Positions 34,495-42,175 are shown, counted from the stretch's first letter. The stretch: DNA of 64,000 nucleotides from Mesorhizobium shangrilense (GCF_040537815.1 NZ_JBEWSZ010000002.1:682001-746000); one strand, 5' to 3'. The notes: generated by a model not told the origin, from the letters alone. Program-made: numbers and translations.

Positions 34495-35451
34495 ATGCAG
34501 CCCAATCCGACACTCGACCAACTTCAGATCCTGGTGACGGTCGCCGACACCGGCAGTTTCTCGGCCGCCGGCCGCAAGCTCAACCGGGCGCAATCCGTCA
34601 TCAGCTACGGCATCGCCAATCTCGAGGCGCAGCTTGGCCTGAAACTCTTCGAGCGAGAGGGTACGCGCGAACCACAATTGACCGAGATCGGCCGGGCGAT
34701 GCTGGAGGATGCTCGGCGCATGGTCGGCGTGCTGCAGCGCATACGTTCTCGCGCCGACGGCCATCATCAGGGACTGGAGGCTGAAGTCGCGCTATCAGTC
34801 GACGTGGCGCTGCCGGCTCCGGTGCTGGTGCGGGTGCTGAAGGCGTTCGAGGCGCAGTTTCCGACGGTGATGCTGCGCCTACATATGGGCACGCTCGGCC
34901 TGATCCCCGACTATGTTATCAGTGGCCAATCCGATCTCGGCATTGGCGGCTTGCTGGGCGACGTCGACGTGCATCTTGTGCGCATCGGCTTCATGTCGAT
35001 GGTGCCGGCCGCCGCGCCCAGCCACCCTTTGGCCCGGTTGCCGAAACCAGTGGCGATCGAGGATGTGCGCGAACACACCCAGCTTGTCGTCACCGACCAG
35101 TCGGAGCGCACCAAGGGGCGCGACTACGGCGTCTTTGCCTACCGAAGCTGGCGGCTGACGGACATGCGCACCAAGCATATGCTGATGCGCGAAGGGCTGG
35201 GCTGGGGCGGACTGCCGCGCTGGCTGATCGCCGACGATCTGGCGACCGGCCGGCTGGTGGAACTCGACCTCGAACCCTTCAAGGAAGTGAAGTCGCCATT
35301 GTTTGCCATGCACCGCAACGATCGCAGCCCGAAGCCGGCGGCCGCCTGGCTGATCGACCAGTTCAAGCGCCAGCTCGGCTGCTTCAACGAGTTCGAGCCG
35401 GGACAGGTGCCTGAGGACGAACCGGAGCCAGCCCATCGATCAGCGCCATGA
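34495..35451 (+). CDS. LysR-family transcriptional regulator
   Basis: A 318-residue LysR protein: HTH at residues ~20-40 (GSFSAAGRKLNRAQSVISYG, then LGLKLFEREG) and an effector-binding domain. It probably controls the divergent azoreductase gene through the dyad at 34454. Its last 68 bp overlap, on the opposite strand, the 3' end of the TetR gene; both frames look genuine up to their stops, so this is a convergent tail overlap. Confidence 0.92.
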   Translation: MQPNPTLDQLQILVTVADTGSFSAAGRKLNRAQSVISYGIANLEAQLGLKLFEREGTREPQLTEIGRAMLEDARRMVGVLQRIRSRADGHHQGLEAEVALSVDVALPAPVLVRVLKAFEAQFPTVMLRLHMGTLGLIPDYVISGQSDLGIGGLLGDVDVHLVRIGFMSMVPAAAPSHPLARLPKPVAIEDVREHTQLVVTDQSERTKGRDYGVFAYRSWRLTDMRTKHMLMREGLGWGGLPRWLIADDLATGRLVELDLEPFKEVKSPLFAMHRNDRSPKPAAAWLIDQFKRQLGCFNEFEPGQVPEDEPEPAHRSAP

Positions 35452-36010
35452 GAACAGCGCGGTAGTCTTCGCTCGAACCGCCGGCCTCGATGGCGAGCGC
35501 CGCCCGGTCGAAGGCGGCGGCGAGCAGGGCGGTCAACGCTTCCGCTGGCAGTCTCGTCATGGTTTGCGCGCGCATCGCGGCGACAAGGCCCTCGCGCAGC
35601 GAACGGTTGCCATGGCGGTTGTCGATGGCATCCATGACGGCACGGCCGAGCACGGCTGGTCCGTCCAGCAACAGCAGCCGCGTGCGGCCGGGCGCGCGCA
35701 TGGCGGCGAGATAGGCATCGGAGCCGGCGATCAACGCGTCGCGGGCATCGAGCGCGGGCGGTGAAGCCCGGTCGATCTCGTCGGCCACCGCCTGCGCCTC
35801 CTGTTCGACCACGGCGGCGAACAGCGCCTGCTTGTCGGCAAAATGGTGATAGAGCGCGCCGCGCGTCACGCCGGCCGCAGTGACGATCTCCGGTGTGCCG
35901 GTCTCCGCATAGGATTTTTCGGTGAACAGTTTTCGCGCCGCCGCGATGAGGTCGGCGCGCGTCGCTTGGGTGCGGTCGCGGTTGGAACGGCGCGCGGATT
36001 CCTGTTGCAT
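35384..36010 (-). CDS. TetR/AcrR-family transcriptional regulator
   Basis: A 208-residue regulator with the HTH GTPEIVTAAGVTRGALYHHF (residues ~38-57), closely following the TetR consensus, and a helical effector domain (TetR_C family: FAAVVEQEAQAVADEIDRAS). The ATG at 36010 abuts duplicated operator sequences that lie before the divergent VOC-protein gene, which it likely represses. The C-terminal coding end overlaps the LysR gene by 68 bp antisense. Confidence 0.9.
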   Translation of the reverse strand: MQQESARRSNRDRTQATRADLIAAARKLFTEKSYAETGTPEIVTAAGVTRGALYHHFADKQALFAAVVEQEAQAVADEIDRASPPALDARDALIAGSDAYLAAMRAPGRTRLLLLDGPAVLGRAVMDAIDNRHGNRSLREGLVAAMRAQTMTRLPAEALTALLAAAFDRAALAIEAGGSSEDYRAVLMALIDGLAPVRPQAPVPARTR

Positions 36011-36011
36011 G

Positions 36012-36060
36012 CATGCAGCCTGTATGTTAATTCAATTTACATGCAGACTGTATGTTAATT
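36012..36060. promoter_or_regulatory. duplicated TetR operator between tetR and the VOC gene
   Basis: The 21-bp word CATGCAG[C/A]CTGTATGTTAATT occurs at 36012-36032 and 36040-36060, 28 bp apart. Within each, GCAG and CTGT form the centre of an imperfect palindrome (ACATGCAG-A-CTGTATGT in the second copy). Two in-phase dyads next to a TetR start codon fit autorepression and control of the divergent gene. Confidence 0.72.
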
Positions 36061-36076
36061 GACGGGAGAATGAAAG

Positions 36077-36502
36077 ATGAAGACGACCAGCTATTACCCG
36101 GTGCTGATGACCGGCGACGTTGCCGGCACGGCGGCCTTCTATGTCGAGCATTTCGATTTCAAGCCGCTGTTCGAAAGCGACTGGTACGTGCATCTGCAAT
36201 CGGTCGACAGCAAACGCGTCAACCTCGGCATCGTCCAGGGCGACCACGAGACGATCCCGCAGGAGGGGCGGGGGCGGACTTCGGGCCTGTTGATCAATTT
36301 CGAGGTTGCGGATCCCGACGCCGTCTATGCGCGGGCCACCGCCGCCGGCCTGCCGATCCTGCGAACGCTGCGCGACGAGCCCTTCGGCCAGCGCCATTTC
36401 ATCACCAGGGATCCCAACGGCGTGCTGATCGACGTCATCAAGCCGATCCCGCCCAGCGCGGAGTTTCTAGCGCAGTATGCCGAAGGCGCGGCGGGGGTCT
36501 GA
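36077..36502 (+). CDS. VOC-family (glyoxalase/bleomycin resistance) protein
   Basis: A 141-residue vicinal-oxygen-chelate fold protein ([57 protein letters not shown]). Members include glyoxalases, dioxygenases and drug-binding resistance proteins; which applies is not visible. A GAAAG lies directly before the ATG. Divergent from a TetR repressor with a duplicated operator between them, suggesting induction by the compound it handles. Confidence 0.87.
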   Translation: MKTTSYYPVLMTGDVAGTAAFYVEHFDFKPLFESDWYVHLQSVDSKRVNLGIVQGDHETIPQEGRGRTSGLLINFEVADPDAVYARATAAGLPILRTLRDEPFGQRHFITRDPNGVLIDVIKPIPPSAEFLAQYAEGAAGV

Positions 36503-36600
36503 ACGGGGGCCATCCGATTGGCGGATCCCTTCACCTTCTGTATCGCTTGATTAGTTCTTGCTAAAGTGATTGCTTGAATTCCTCAATGGAGAGGGTAGTC

Positions 36601-36822
36601 ATGTTCAGAGCCGTTTCTGTCGCAATTATTGCTGGTGTCATCGGGCTGGGCGCTATCGGCATGGCCGACGCCAAAGGTGGCCACAGCACAAAAGCCGCCT
36701 CGCCGTGCACCCCCGACTACAAGCGGCTTTGCTCAAAGACGCCTGTAGGCCAGGCGGCGTCGTGCCTGAAGAAACATATCGGCGAGCTGAGCCCTGCCTG
36801 CAAGGCAAAGTACAGCAAATAG
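36601..36822 (+). CDS. small exported cysteine-rich-repeat protein, copy 1
   Basis: A 73-residue protein: signal peptide (MFRAVSVAIIAGVIGLGAIG, cut near ADA) and a four-cysteine mature part with CTPDYKRLCSKTP and AASCLKKHIGELSPACKAKY, the pattern of the Cys-rich GLG1-type repeat found in small periplasmic proteins. Function unknown. GGAGAGGG at 36588 sets the ATG at 36601. A paralogue with the same leader lies 400 bp downstream. Confidence 0.8.
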   Translation: MFRAVSVAIIAGVIGLGAIGMADAKGGHSTKAASPCTPDYKRLCSKTPVGQAASCLKKHIGELSPACKAKYSK

Positions 36823-36846
36823 ACCGTTCCGGTGGATCAAGCTGAT

Positions 36847-36883
36847 CCCACCCGGCGAGGAGCCATGCTCCTCGCCGGGTGGG
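36847..36883. terminator. strong 17-bp hairpin after the first cysteine-rich gene
   Basis: CCCACCCGGCGAGGAGC (36847-36863), loop CAT, and its perfect complement (36867-36883). No T-run follows, so it may be a transcript-end stabiliser or a factor-dependent terminator rather than a classical terminator. Confidence 0.6.
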
Positions 36884-37003
36884 GGCGGAAGTTGAATGGC
36901 GGCTACTCTGTTGGCGGGTTCGCCATGCGATCCCCCCTTTTTAGCTAAGTAGCTTGGCTGGAGCTAACGTGATTGCCTCTGCTCCTCAATGGAGAGGGAA
37001 ATC

Positions 37004-37210
37004 ATGTCGAGAATAATTCCTGTTGCAGCCCTTGTAGCAGTCATGGGTTTGTTTGCCGCCGGTGCCTATGCCCATACGATGGGGGTCTCGCGGTGCGGAA
37101 CCGACATCAAGCGGCTTTGCCACAAAACGCCGGCCAATCAGGTTGCGTCATGCCTGAAGCAGCACATGAGCGAGTTGAGCCCTGCCTGCAAGGCAAAATA
37201 CAGCAAATAG
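37004..37210 (+). CDS. small exported cysteine-rich-repeat protein, copy 2
   Basis: A 68-residue paralogue of the preceding gene: signal peptide (MSRIIPVAALVAVMGLFAAG) and the same four-cysteine body (RCGTDIKRLCHKTP, ASCLKQHMSELSPACKAKYS), ending identically. The upstream segment is also shared (CCTCAATGGAGAGGG, and GCTAA[A/C]GTGATTGC further up), so the duplication includes the promoter region. Role unknown. Confidence 0.8.
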   Translation: MSRIIPVAALVAVMGLFAAGAYAHTMGVSRCGTDIKRLCHKTPANQVASCLKQHMSELSPACKAKYSK

Positions 37211-37218
37211 CCGTTGCG

Positions 37219-37252
37219 GCGAGATGCGGTCGGCTTGCCGGCCGCATCTCGC
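37219..37252. terminator. hairpin after the second cysteine-rich gene
   Basis: GCGAGATGCGG (37219-37229) pairs perfectly with CCGCATCTCGC (37242-37252); no long T-run. It lies between convergent genes. Confidence 0.55.
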
Positions 37253-37276
37253 GGAGCCATGCCGTGGTGAAGCGGA

Positions 37277-38239
37277 TCAGCTTCGCGCCACCGGCGTCAC
37301 CGTCACCTGGCTGACGCCGGTGCGGCGCACCACGGTGCACAGTGTCTCGCGGCCGATGCGTTCGGCGTCGAGCATGCGCACGAGATCGTCGACGCCGGTC
37401 ACCGGGCGTCCGTCTATTGCGGCAATGATGTCGCCTTCCTTCAGGCCAGCCTTGGCCGCCGGGCCGTCCTTCTCGACGCTGCGCAGCCGCACCGCCGTGC
37501 TGGTCGACACTTGCGAAAGCAGGGCGGCGCGACGCGGCAGATTGGTGGTGTCGGCCGACACGCCGATGAAGGCGCGGCGCACGCGGCCGAAGCGGATGAT
37601 CTCCGAAATGACGAAATTGGCGGTGTTGGAGGCGACCGCGAAAGCGATGCCTTGCGCGCCGTGGATCATGGCGGTGTTGACGCCGATGACCTCGCCGGCC
37701 GAGGACACCAGCGGCCCGCCGGAATTGCCGGGGTTGAGCGCCGCGTCGGTCTGGATGACGTCGTCGATCAGCCGGCCGGTCGAGGCGCGCATCGAGCGGC
37801 CGAGAGCCGACACGACGCCCGAAGTGACCGTCCATTCGAAGCCAAGCGGATTGCCGATGGCGATGGCTATCTGGCCGCGCCTGAGCCGTTTGGAATCGCC
37901 GAGCGGCGCCACATCGGCAAAGCTGCCGTCGGCGCGCACCAGTGCGATGTCGGTGTCGGGATCACGGCCGAGCACGCGGCCCTCGCTGGAGGCGCCATCC
38001 GGCATCGAGACGCGCACCGTCTTGGCGTCACCCACGACATGGAAATTGGTGACGACCAGCCCGTCCGGCGCGATGACGAAGCCGGAGCCATGGCCGCCCT
38101 GGCCGCCGATGCGCTCGATGCGGCAGACGGCAGGGCCAATGCGATCGACGGCGTCGGCCACCGTCGTCGAATAGGCGTCAAGCAATGTGCCGTCGGCCAG
38201 TGTGTCATCGGTTTGAAATTTCTGTGCGGCGAGGGCCAT
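37277..38239 (-). CDS. trypsin-like serine protease with PDZ domain (HtrA/DegP family)
   Basis: A 320-residue S1C protease. The catalytic triad is complete: His67 in VVTNFHVVGDA, Asp97 in DPDTDIALV and Ser173 in NPGNSGGPLV. A single PDZ domain occupies about residues 225-310 (GLKEGDIIAAIDGRPVTGVD). No signal peptide or membrane anchor is visible, so it may be cytoplasmic, unlike DegP. It is divergent from a paralogue lacking all three catalytic residues, with 168 bp between the two starts. Confidence 0.9.
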   Translation of the reverse strand: MALAAQKFQTDDTLADGTLLDAYSTTVADAVDRIGPAVCRIERIGGQGGHGSGFVIAPDGLVVTNFHVVGDAKTVRVSMPDGASSEGRVLGRDPDTDIALVRADGSFADVAPLGDSKRLRRGQIAIAIGNPLGFEWTVTSGVVSALGRSMRASTGRLIDDVIQTDAALNPGNSGGPLVSSAGEVIGVNTAMIHGAQGIAFAVASNTANFVISEIIRFGRVRRAFIGVSADTTNLPRRAALLSQVSTSTAVRLRSVEKDGPAAKAGLKEGDIIAAIDGRPVTGVDDLVRMLDAERIGRETLCTVVRRTGVSQVTVTPVARS

Positions 38240-38407
38240 GGGAGGGCTCCGTGGTATCAGGCTTGGGGATGACTATATGTGCGAAGCGGCCCGTTCGGTC
38301 GCGACCTGACCAGATGGCCAGTCAGACCAGCAACTAGCCGTCAGGCGAGTACCTCCGGGCGCGCTGTCGAGCGATATCTGGGGCATGAGAAAACCCAGGA
38401 GACCAAC

Positions 38408-39280
38408 ATGAGCGACTTCAACCTGAATGCGTTTTCGCAGGCCATCGCCGACCTCGCCGCCAAGGCTGCGCCGGCAACGGCGAGCTTGGCCACGCATCAT
38501 CATCGCACAGCCAGCGCCTTCCATTGGAGCGACGGCTATTTCGTCACCGCCGAAGAGGCTGTCGAGGCCGGCGAGGAGATCGAGCTGACGCTGGCTTCGG
38601 GCGAGACGGTGAAGGCCGAGCTGGTCGGCCGCGATCCTTCGACGGGCGTTGCCCTGCTGAAGCCGGCAACTGGCTCAAGCGCTCCGTCGCTTGCCAAGGC
38701 CGACGCGGTACGGCCCGGCAATATCGCCATCGCCATCGGCAGCAGCCAGGGTTTGGCGCTGGCCGTGTCGGGTTCGGTCGGCGAAGTCGGTCCGGCCTGG
38801 CGCTCGATGCGCGGCGGCACGATCGACCGGCGCATCAATCTGGCTGTTGGCGCCGGTGGCCGTTTCGAGGGTGGTCCGGTGCTCGACGCCAAGGGTGCGC
38901 TGATCGGCATGCTCTTGTTTGGGCCGCGTGGCCGTGCGCTGGTCATGCCCTACGAGACGATCGAGCGCGCGGTGGCGACATTGCGCGAAAAGGGTCATGT
39001 CGCGCGCGGCTATCTCGGCGCCGGCCTGCATCCGGTGCGCGACCGCGACGCGCATGGCGCGATGGTGATGAGCCTCGACGAGAACGGCCCGGCCAAGGCC
39101 GCCGGTCTCTCGCTTGGCGACATCATCGTCTCGTGGAATGGCGAGGCCGTGCACGGCCCGCGCGACCTGATCCGCAGGCTCGGGCCAGACAGCGCCGGGG
39201 TTTCGGTAACCCTTGGCGTGGTGCGTGGCGGCGAACAGCGCGATGTGACATTGACCATCGGCGAAAAGCCGCTGAGCTGA
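38408..39280 (+). CDS. catalytically inactive HtrA-like protein with PDZ domain (pseudoprotease)
   Basis: A 290-residue paralogue of the neighbouring HtrA protease in which every triad residue is replaced: the His position is Glu50 (SDGYFVTAEEAVEAG against VTNFHVV), the Asp position is Gly80 (DPSTGVALLK) and the Ser position is Glu154 (GRFEGGPVLD). The trypsin-like barrel and the C-terminal PDZ domain (PAKAAGLSLGDIIVSWNGEA) are otherwise kept, so it is not a decaying gene. It may scaffold or regulate the active partner, or bind peptide signals. CAGGAG fixes the ATG at 38408. A LuxR-type regulator follows downstream. Confidence 0.85.
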   Translation: MSDFNLNAFSQAIADLAAKAAPATASLATHHHRTASAFHWSDGYFVTAEEAVEAGEEIELTLASGETVKAELVGRDPSTGVALLKPATGSSAPSLAKADAVRPGNIAIAIGSSQGLALAVSGSVGEVGPAWRSMRGGTIDRRINLAVGAGGRFEGGPVLDAKGALIGMLLFGPRGRALVMPYETIERAVATLREKGHVARGYLGAGLHPVRDRDAHGAMVMSLDENGPAKAAGLSLGDIIVSWNGEAVHGPRDLIRRLGPDSAGVSVTLGVVRGGEQRDVTLTIGEKPLS

Positions 39281-39415
39281 GAGACCGTTTGGAAACTCTG
39301 CGGTCATCTGAAGGCGTTTTCAGCGCTTCCGGCTCACGTACTCAAATGTACGCTCTGCTCCGGTTCTCGAAAACACCACCATATGACTCGCAGGAGCGAG
39401 TTTCGAAACGGTCTC
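39281..39415. repeat. 135-bp inverted-repeat element
   Basis: The ends are 18-bp arms with one mismatch: GAGACCGTTTGGAAACTC (39281-39298) and GAGTTTCGAAACGGTCTC (39398-39415). A nested hairpin with CGTAC...GTACG lies at the centre (about 39336-39351), so the whole segment can fold into one long hairpin. It fills the gap between the pseudoprotease and the LuxR gene. Confidence 0.8.
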
Positions 39416-39426
39416 CAAGGGCATAG

Positions 39427-40062
39427 ATGACAGACGGTACAACAGACGGAAACGGTGAACTGGCGGGGCGGCGGCTGGTGGTGCTGATTGCGCTGGGCGA
39501 CGCTGCGCGCGCCGAGCGGCTGGCCGCCACGCTTGCCGCCAGTGATGACCTGCTGCCGGTCGTGGCTGGCGGCGGGAGAGCCGACGTCGCTATCGTCGAC
39601 GACAGGGGCGATGATGCCATGCCGGCCTCCACGCCAAGGGTGCTGCTGTCGGGACGCGCCGGCAGCGAGCGGCCAGCCGGCGAAGTGTTCGCGGTGATGC
39701 CGGCGGGCGCGGACGATCTTTTGATCGCCGCGGCGGCGCGGCTGGCGGCGGCGGGCTATCGCGTATCGGGCGATGGCCGCCGCATCGTTGCGCGCCACGA
39801 CGACTTCCATGCTGGCGATGGCGAGCCGTTCGAGGATGAGGCGTCCGATGAACATGCCGTTCGCCCGACGCTGTCGCCGCGGGAGGCGGAAGTGCTGGCG
39901 CTGCTGGCCGAGGGCGCGCCCAACAAGGTGATCGCACGGCGGCTCAACATTTCCGTGCACACGGCGAAGTTCCATGTCGCCGCGATCCTGATCAAGCTGG
40001 GTGCCGCCAACCGCACCGACGCCATCGCCATCGCGATGCGGCAGGGCCTGGTGCTGGTTTAA
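39427..40062 (+). CDS. LuxR-type response-regulator-like transcription factor
   Basis: A 211-residue protein. The C-terminal ~65 residues are a LuxR/FixJ HTH (LSPREAEVLALLAEGAPNKV, then LNISVHTAKFHVAAILIKLG). The N-terminal ~120 residues resemble a receiver domain in outline (VVLIALGDAARAERLAATLA; VAIVDDRGDD), but the usual phosphoacceptor context is poorly kept, so phosphorylation is doubtful. It follows the pseudoprotease gene, separated by the 135-bp inverted repeat; a functional link between a PDZ pseudoprotease and this regulator is possible but only positional. Confidence 0.85.
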   Translation: MTDGTTDGNGELAGRRLVVLIALGDAARAERLAATLAASDDLLPVVAGGGRADVAIVDDRGDDAMPASTPRVLLSGRAGSERPAGEVFAVMPAGADDLLIAAAARLAAAGYRVSGDGRRIVARHDDFHAGDGEPFEDEASDEHAVRPTLSPREAEVLALLAEGAPNKVIARRLNISVHTAKFHVAAILIKLGAANRTDAIAIAMRQGLVLV

Positions 40063-40110
40063 GGGACGACGTCTCAGGCAGACCCAACGATCATCGTCAA
40101 CGTAAGCGAC

Positions 40111-40281
40111 GCCCCTCATTGCCCTGCCGGGCATTTCTCCCCGTATAGTGACGGGGAGAAAGTCGCTGTCATCGCCGCTTGGCCCGTCGTCAGCTCTGCA
40201 AGAAGAGCGCCGAGCGCGCGGCCAACTGTCTTCTGCCCGCCACTATATGGGGAGAAGACAGCTGGCAAGCGGATGAGGGGC
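40111..40281. repeat. 171-bp intergenic inverted-repeat element with inner hairpins
   Basis: The outer arms are GCCCCTCAT (40111-40119) and ATGAGGGGC (40273-40281). Inside are a perfect 10-bp hairpin TTTCTCCCCG...CGGGGAGAAA (about 40134-40161) and a second one, CTGTCTTCT...AGAAGACAG (about 40228-40263). The layout is that of a non-autonomous repeat element. It ends close to the VapB stop, where the toxin gene would be expected. Confidence 0.75.
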
Positions 40282-40297
40282 GGCGCGACGCTGCGGA

Positions 40298-40312
40298 CGA
40301 GGTGTCCATCAT
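40298..40312 (-). pseudogene. possible vapC start remnant (first five codons)
   Basis: Overlapping the VapB stop in the usual ATGA arrangement is ATG ATG GAC ACC TCG (Met-Met-Asp-Thr-Ser). That resembles the Met-x-x-Asp-Thr-Ser start of PIN-domain VapC toxins, whose Asp is catalytic. A few codons later the sequence turns into the repeat element, so no PIN domain follows. Very short, hence speculative. Confidence 0.3.
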
Positions 40313-40575
40313 CTGATTGGAATTCCGAGTTCGTCGTAACCGAGTATCTCGTCTTCAGTCATGGGATGGTCTCGCTTCGGTATCCGAGCTGCTTGGCCAG
40401 CAATTTCGCTTAGCTTCGCGATAAGGTCAGGCTCTTGCATCTGGGGAGCCGCGCTTTCGCGTGCAATTTCGTTTTCGTGGCTTTGCCGGATCGCCTCTGT
40501 CACGGATACGCCACGGGGGCTGGCTAGCTCGCGCGCCAGCCGCTTCACTTCGCTATTCTTGATCGACAAAGCCAT
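40309..40575 (-). CDS. VapB-family type II antitoxin, apparently without its toxin
   Basis: An 88-residue protein beginning MALSIKNSEVKRLARELASP and continuing RGVSVTEAIRQSHENEIARE, which matches the Rv0623/PSK-type VapB antitoxin family (ribbon-helix-helix DNA binding, then a toxin-binding tail). Normally a VapC PIN-domain ribonuclease gene overlaps the stop codon. Here only a possible five-codon start is seen before a repeat element begins. The ATG at 40575 is the family start; a much longer frame through this region is an artefact of the opposite-strand SDR gene. Confidence 0.83.
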   Translation of the reverse strand: MALSIKNSEVKRLARELASPRGVSVTEAIRQSHENEIARESAAPQMQEPDLIAKLSEIAGQAARIPKRDHPMTEDEILGYDELGIPIR

Positions 40576-40755
40576 TGAAAATCTACCATTCGCTGCAGAA
40601 TTATATATGCCAAATCCGTTGCAGCGCCACGTCGTTTGCAGCGGGCAAGGCGTGAAACCCTCCGCAGCGTCACCACAGCTTCCAGCCACAACCTCTTGTA
40701 TCCCGCAGCAGCACAGGCAAGGATCACGCAAAGAGCCAAAGCCAGCGGAGGAAAG

Positions 40756-41622
40756 ATGTCGCTCAAGGGAAAGACGCTGTTCATCTCCGGCGGGTCGCGC
40801 GGCATCGGCCTGGCGATCGCGCTGCGCGCCGCGCGTGACGGCGCCAACGTAACGATCGCCGCCAAGACCGCCGAGCCGCATCCGAAGCTGCCGGGCACGA
40901 TCTACAGCGCGGCGCAGGAGATCGAGCAGGCCGGCGGCAAGGCGCTGCCGATGCTGTGCGACATCCGCGAGGAGGCGCAGGTGGCCGAGGCGGTCGCCAA
41001 GACCGTCGAGACATTCGGCGGCATCGATATCTGTGTCAACAATGCCAGTGCCATCCAGCTTACCGGCACGCTGGAGACCGACATGAAGCGCTATGATCTG
41101 ATGCACCAGATCAACACGCGCGGCACATTCCTGGTGTCCAAAATGTGCATTCCGCACCTGAAGTTGGCTGCGAATCCTCACATCCTGAATCTGGCGCCGC
41201 CGCTCGACATGAAAGCCAAGTGGTTCAAGAACCACGTCGCCTACACCATGGCCAAGTTCGGCATGTCGATGTGCACGCTGGGCATGAGCGCGGAATTCGC
41301 CAAGGACGGCATTGCCGTCAACTCGCTGTGGCCGATCTCGACCATCGACACGGCGGCGGTGCGCAACCTGCTGGGCGGTGCGACGGTTGCGGCGATGAGC
41401 CGCTTGCCCGACATCATGGCCGACGCCGCGCATGCCATCTTCATGCGGCCGTCGCGCGCGACATCAGGCAATTTCTACATCGACGAGGAGGTGCTGCGCG
41501 CCGAGGGCGTCACCGATTTCTCGGTCTATTCGCCAGGCGCGACCGGGCCGCTCGCCGGTGATTTCTTTGTGCCGGACGAGGTGTTTGCCCGCACGGACAC
41601 GAAGATCAAGGGAATCTACTAG
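40756..41622 (+). CDS. SDR-family oxidoreductase (HSDL2-like)
   Basis: A 288-residue short-chain dehydrogenase. The cofactor motif is TLFISGGSRGIGLAIALRAA, then NNASAIQLTGTLETD and the active-site Tyr-x-x-x-Lys in HVAYTMAKFGMSMC. The conserved PLDMKAKWFKNHVAY segment is that of the HSDL2-like subgroup, which lacks the ordinary catalytic Ser context. GGAGGAAAG gives the ATG at 40756. Substrate unknown. Divergent from VapB. Confidence 0.92.
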   Translation: MSLKGKTLFISGGSRGIGLAIALRAARDGANVTIAAKTAEPHPKLPGTIYSAAQEIEQAGGKALPMLCDIREEAQVAEAVAKTVETFGGIDICVNNASAIQLTGTLETDMKRYDLMHQINTRGTFLVSKMCIPHLKLAANPHILNLAPPLDMKAKWFKNHVAYTMAKFGMSMCTLGMSAEFAKDGIAVNSLWPISTIDTAAVRNLLGGATVAAMSRLPDIMADAAHAIFMRPSRATSGNFYIDEEVLRAEGVTDFSVYSPGATGPLAGDFFVPDEVFARTDTKIKGIY

Positions 41623-41817
41623 TCGATTGATGCCGACGTCCTGGAGCTTGGGCTAGACGCAACGGCCAGCTTAAGTCCGACGCCGCGGCTAGCCTGAGCC
41701 CGCGCCCCGGATTTTGACAATGGCAAGGCAGCGGCTTCATAGGCAGCCCTTTGCCGCGAAGATCGCAAATGGAGCAGGCTCACGCCCGTGGCCGGACGAT
41801 CGCGGTCGTGGAATCCC

Positions 41818-42108
41818 TCAGCTCGCGTCGACGACAAACATGCGTGCTTCCTGCGCCGCGTCGCGCTCGACCTTGATCGGTGCGTACTCCGGTGACTGAT
41901 AAAACGCCAGCGCGTCGGCCAGGGTCGCGAATTCGAAGACGCCGGCCATGGGCAATGGCGCCACGTCTCCTTCCAGCATCTGGGACACCTGCCCAAAGTG
42001 GAGGATGCGGCCTCCTGCTGCCTTTAGCGCCGCCTGAAAGCGCGGCGCCAGTGCGGCTTGCCTGGCCGGATCTTTTATACGCAGATTGAGGTGGACATAG
42101 GCCGCCAT
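41818..42108 (-). CDS. DUF1330-family protein
   Basis: A 96-residue ferredoxin-like-fold protein (MAAYVHLNLRIKDPARQAAL; GVFEFATLADALAFYQSPEY, typical of DUF1330). Unknown function, possibly a small monooxygenase-like or dimeric alpha/beta-barrel protein. The ATG at 42108 begins the conserved part. Divergent from a MarR regulator with an AT-rich palindromic stretch between them. Confidence 0.82.
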   Translation of the reverse strand: MAAYVHLNLRIKDPARQAALAPRFQAALKAAGGRILHFGQVSQMLEGDVAPLPMAGVFEFATLADALAFYQSPEYAPIKVERDAAQEARMFVVDAS

Positions 42109-42130
42109 GGTGCGACTCCCTAACAATGAT

Positions 42131-42150
42131 GTATATGCAGTATTATATGA
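42131..42150. promoter_or_regulatory. AT-rich imperfect palindrome between DUF1330 and marR
   Basis: The stretch around GTATATGCAGTATTATATGA is AT-rich and roughly palindromic in an otherwise GC-rich setting, between two divergent starts. A MarR operator here is plausible, but the dyad is imperfect. Confidence 0.35.
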
Positions 42151-42175
42151 GTCGGAGTTTGTCGAGACCTGCAAA

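Noticed and set aside
40576..41433. N-terminal extension of the VapB frame to 374 residues
   Set aside because: It runs antisense through the SDR gene; only the last 88 residues match an antitoxin and have a sensible ATG.
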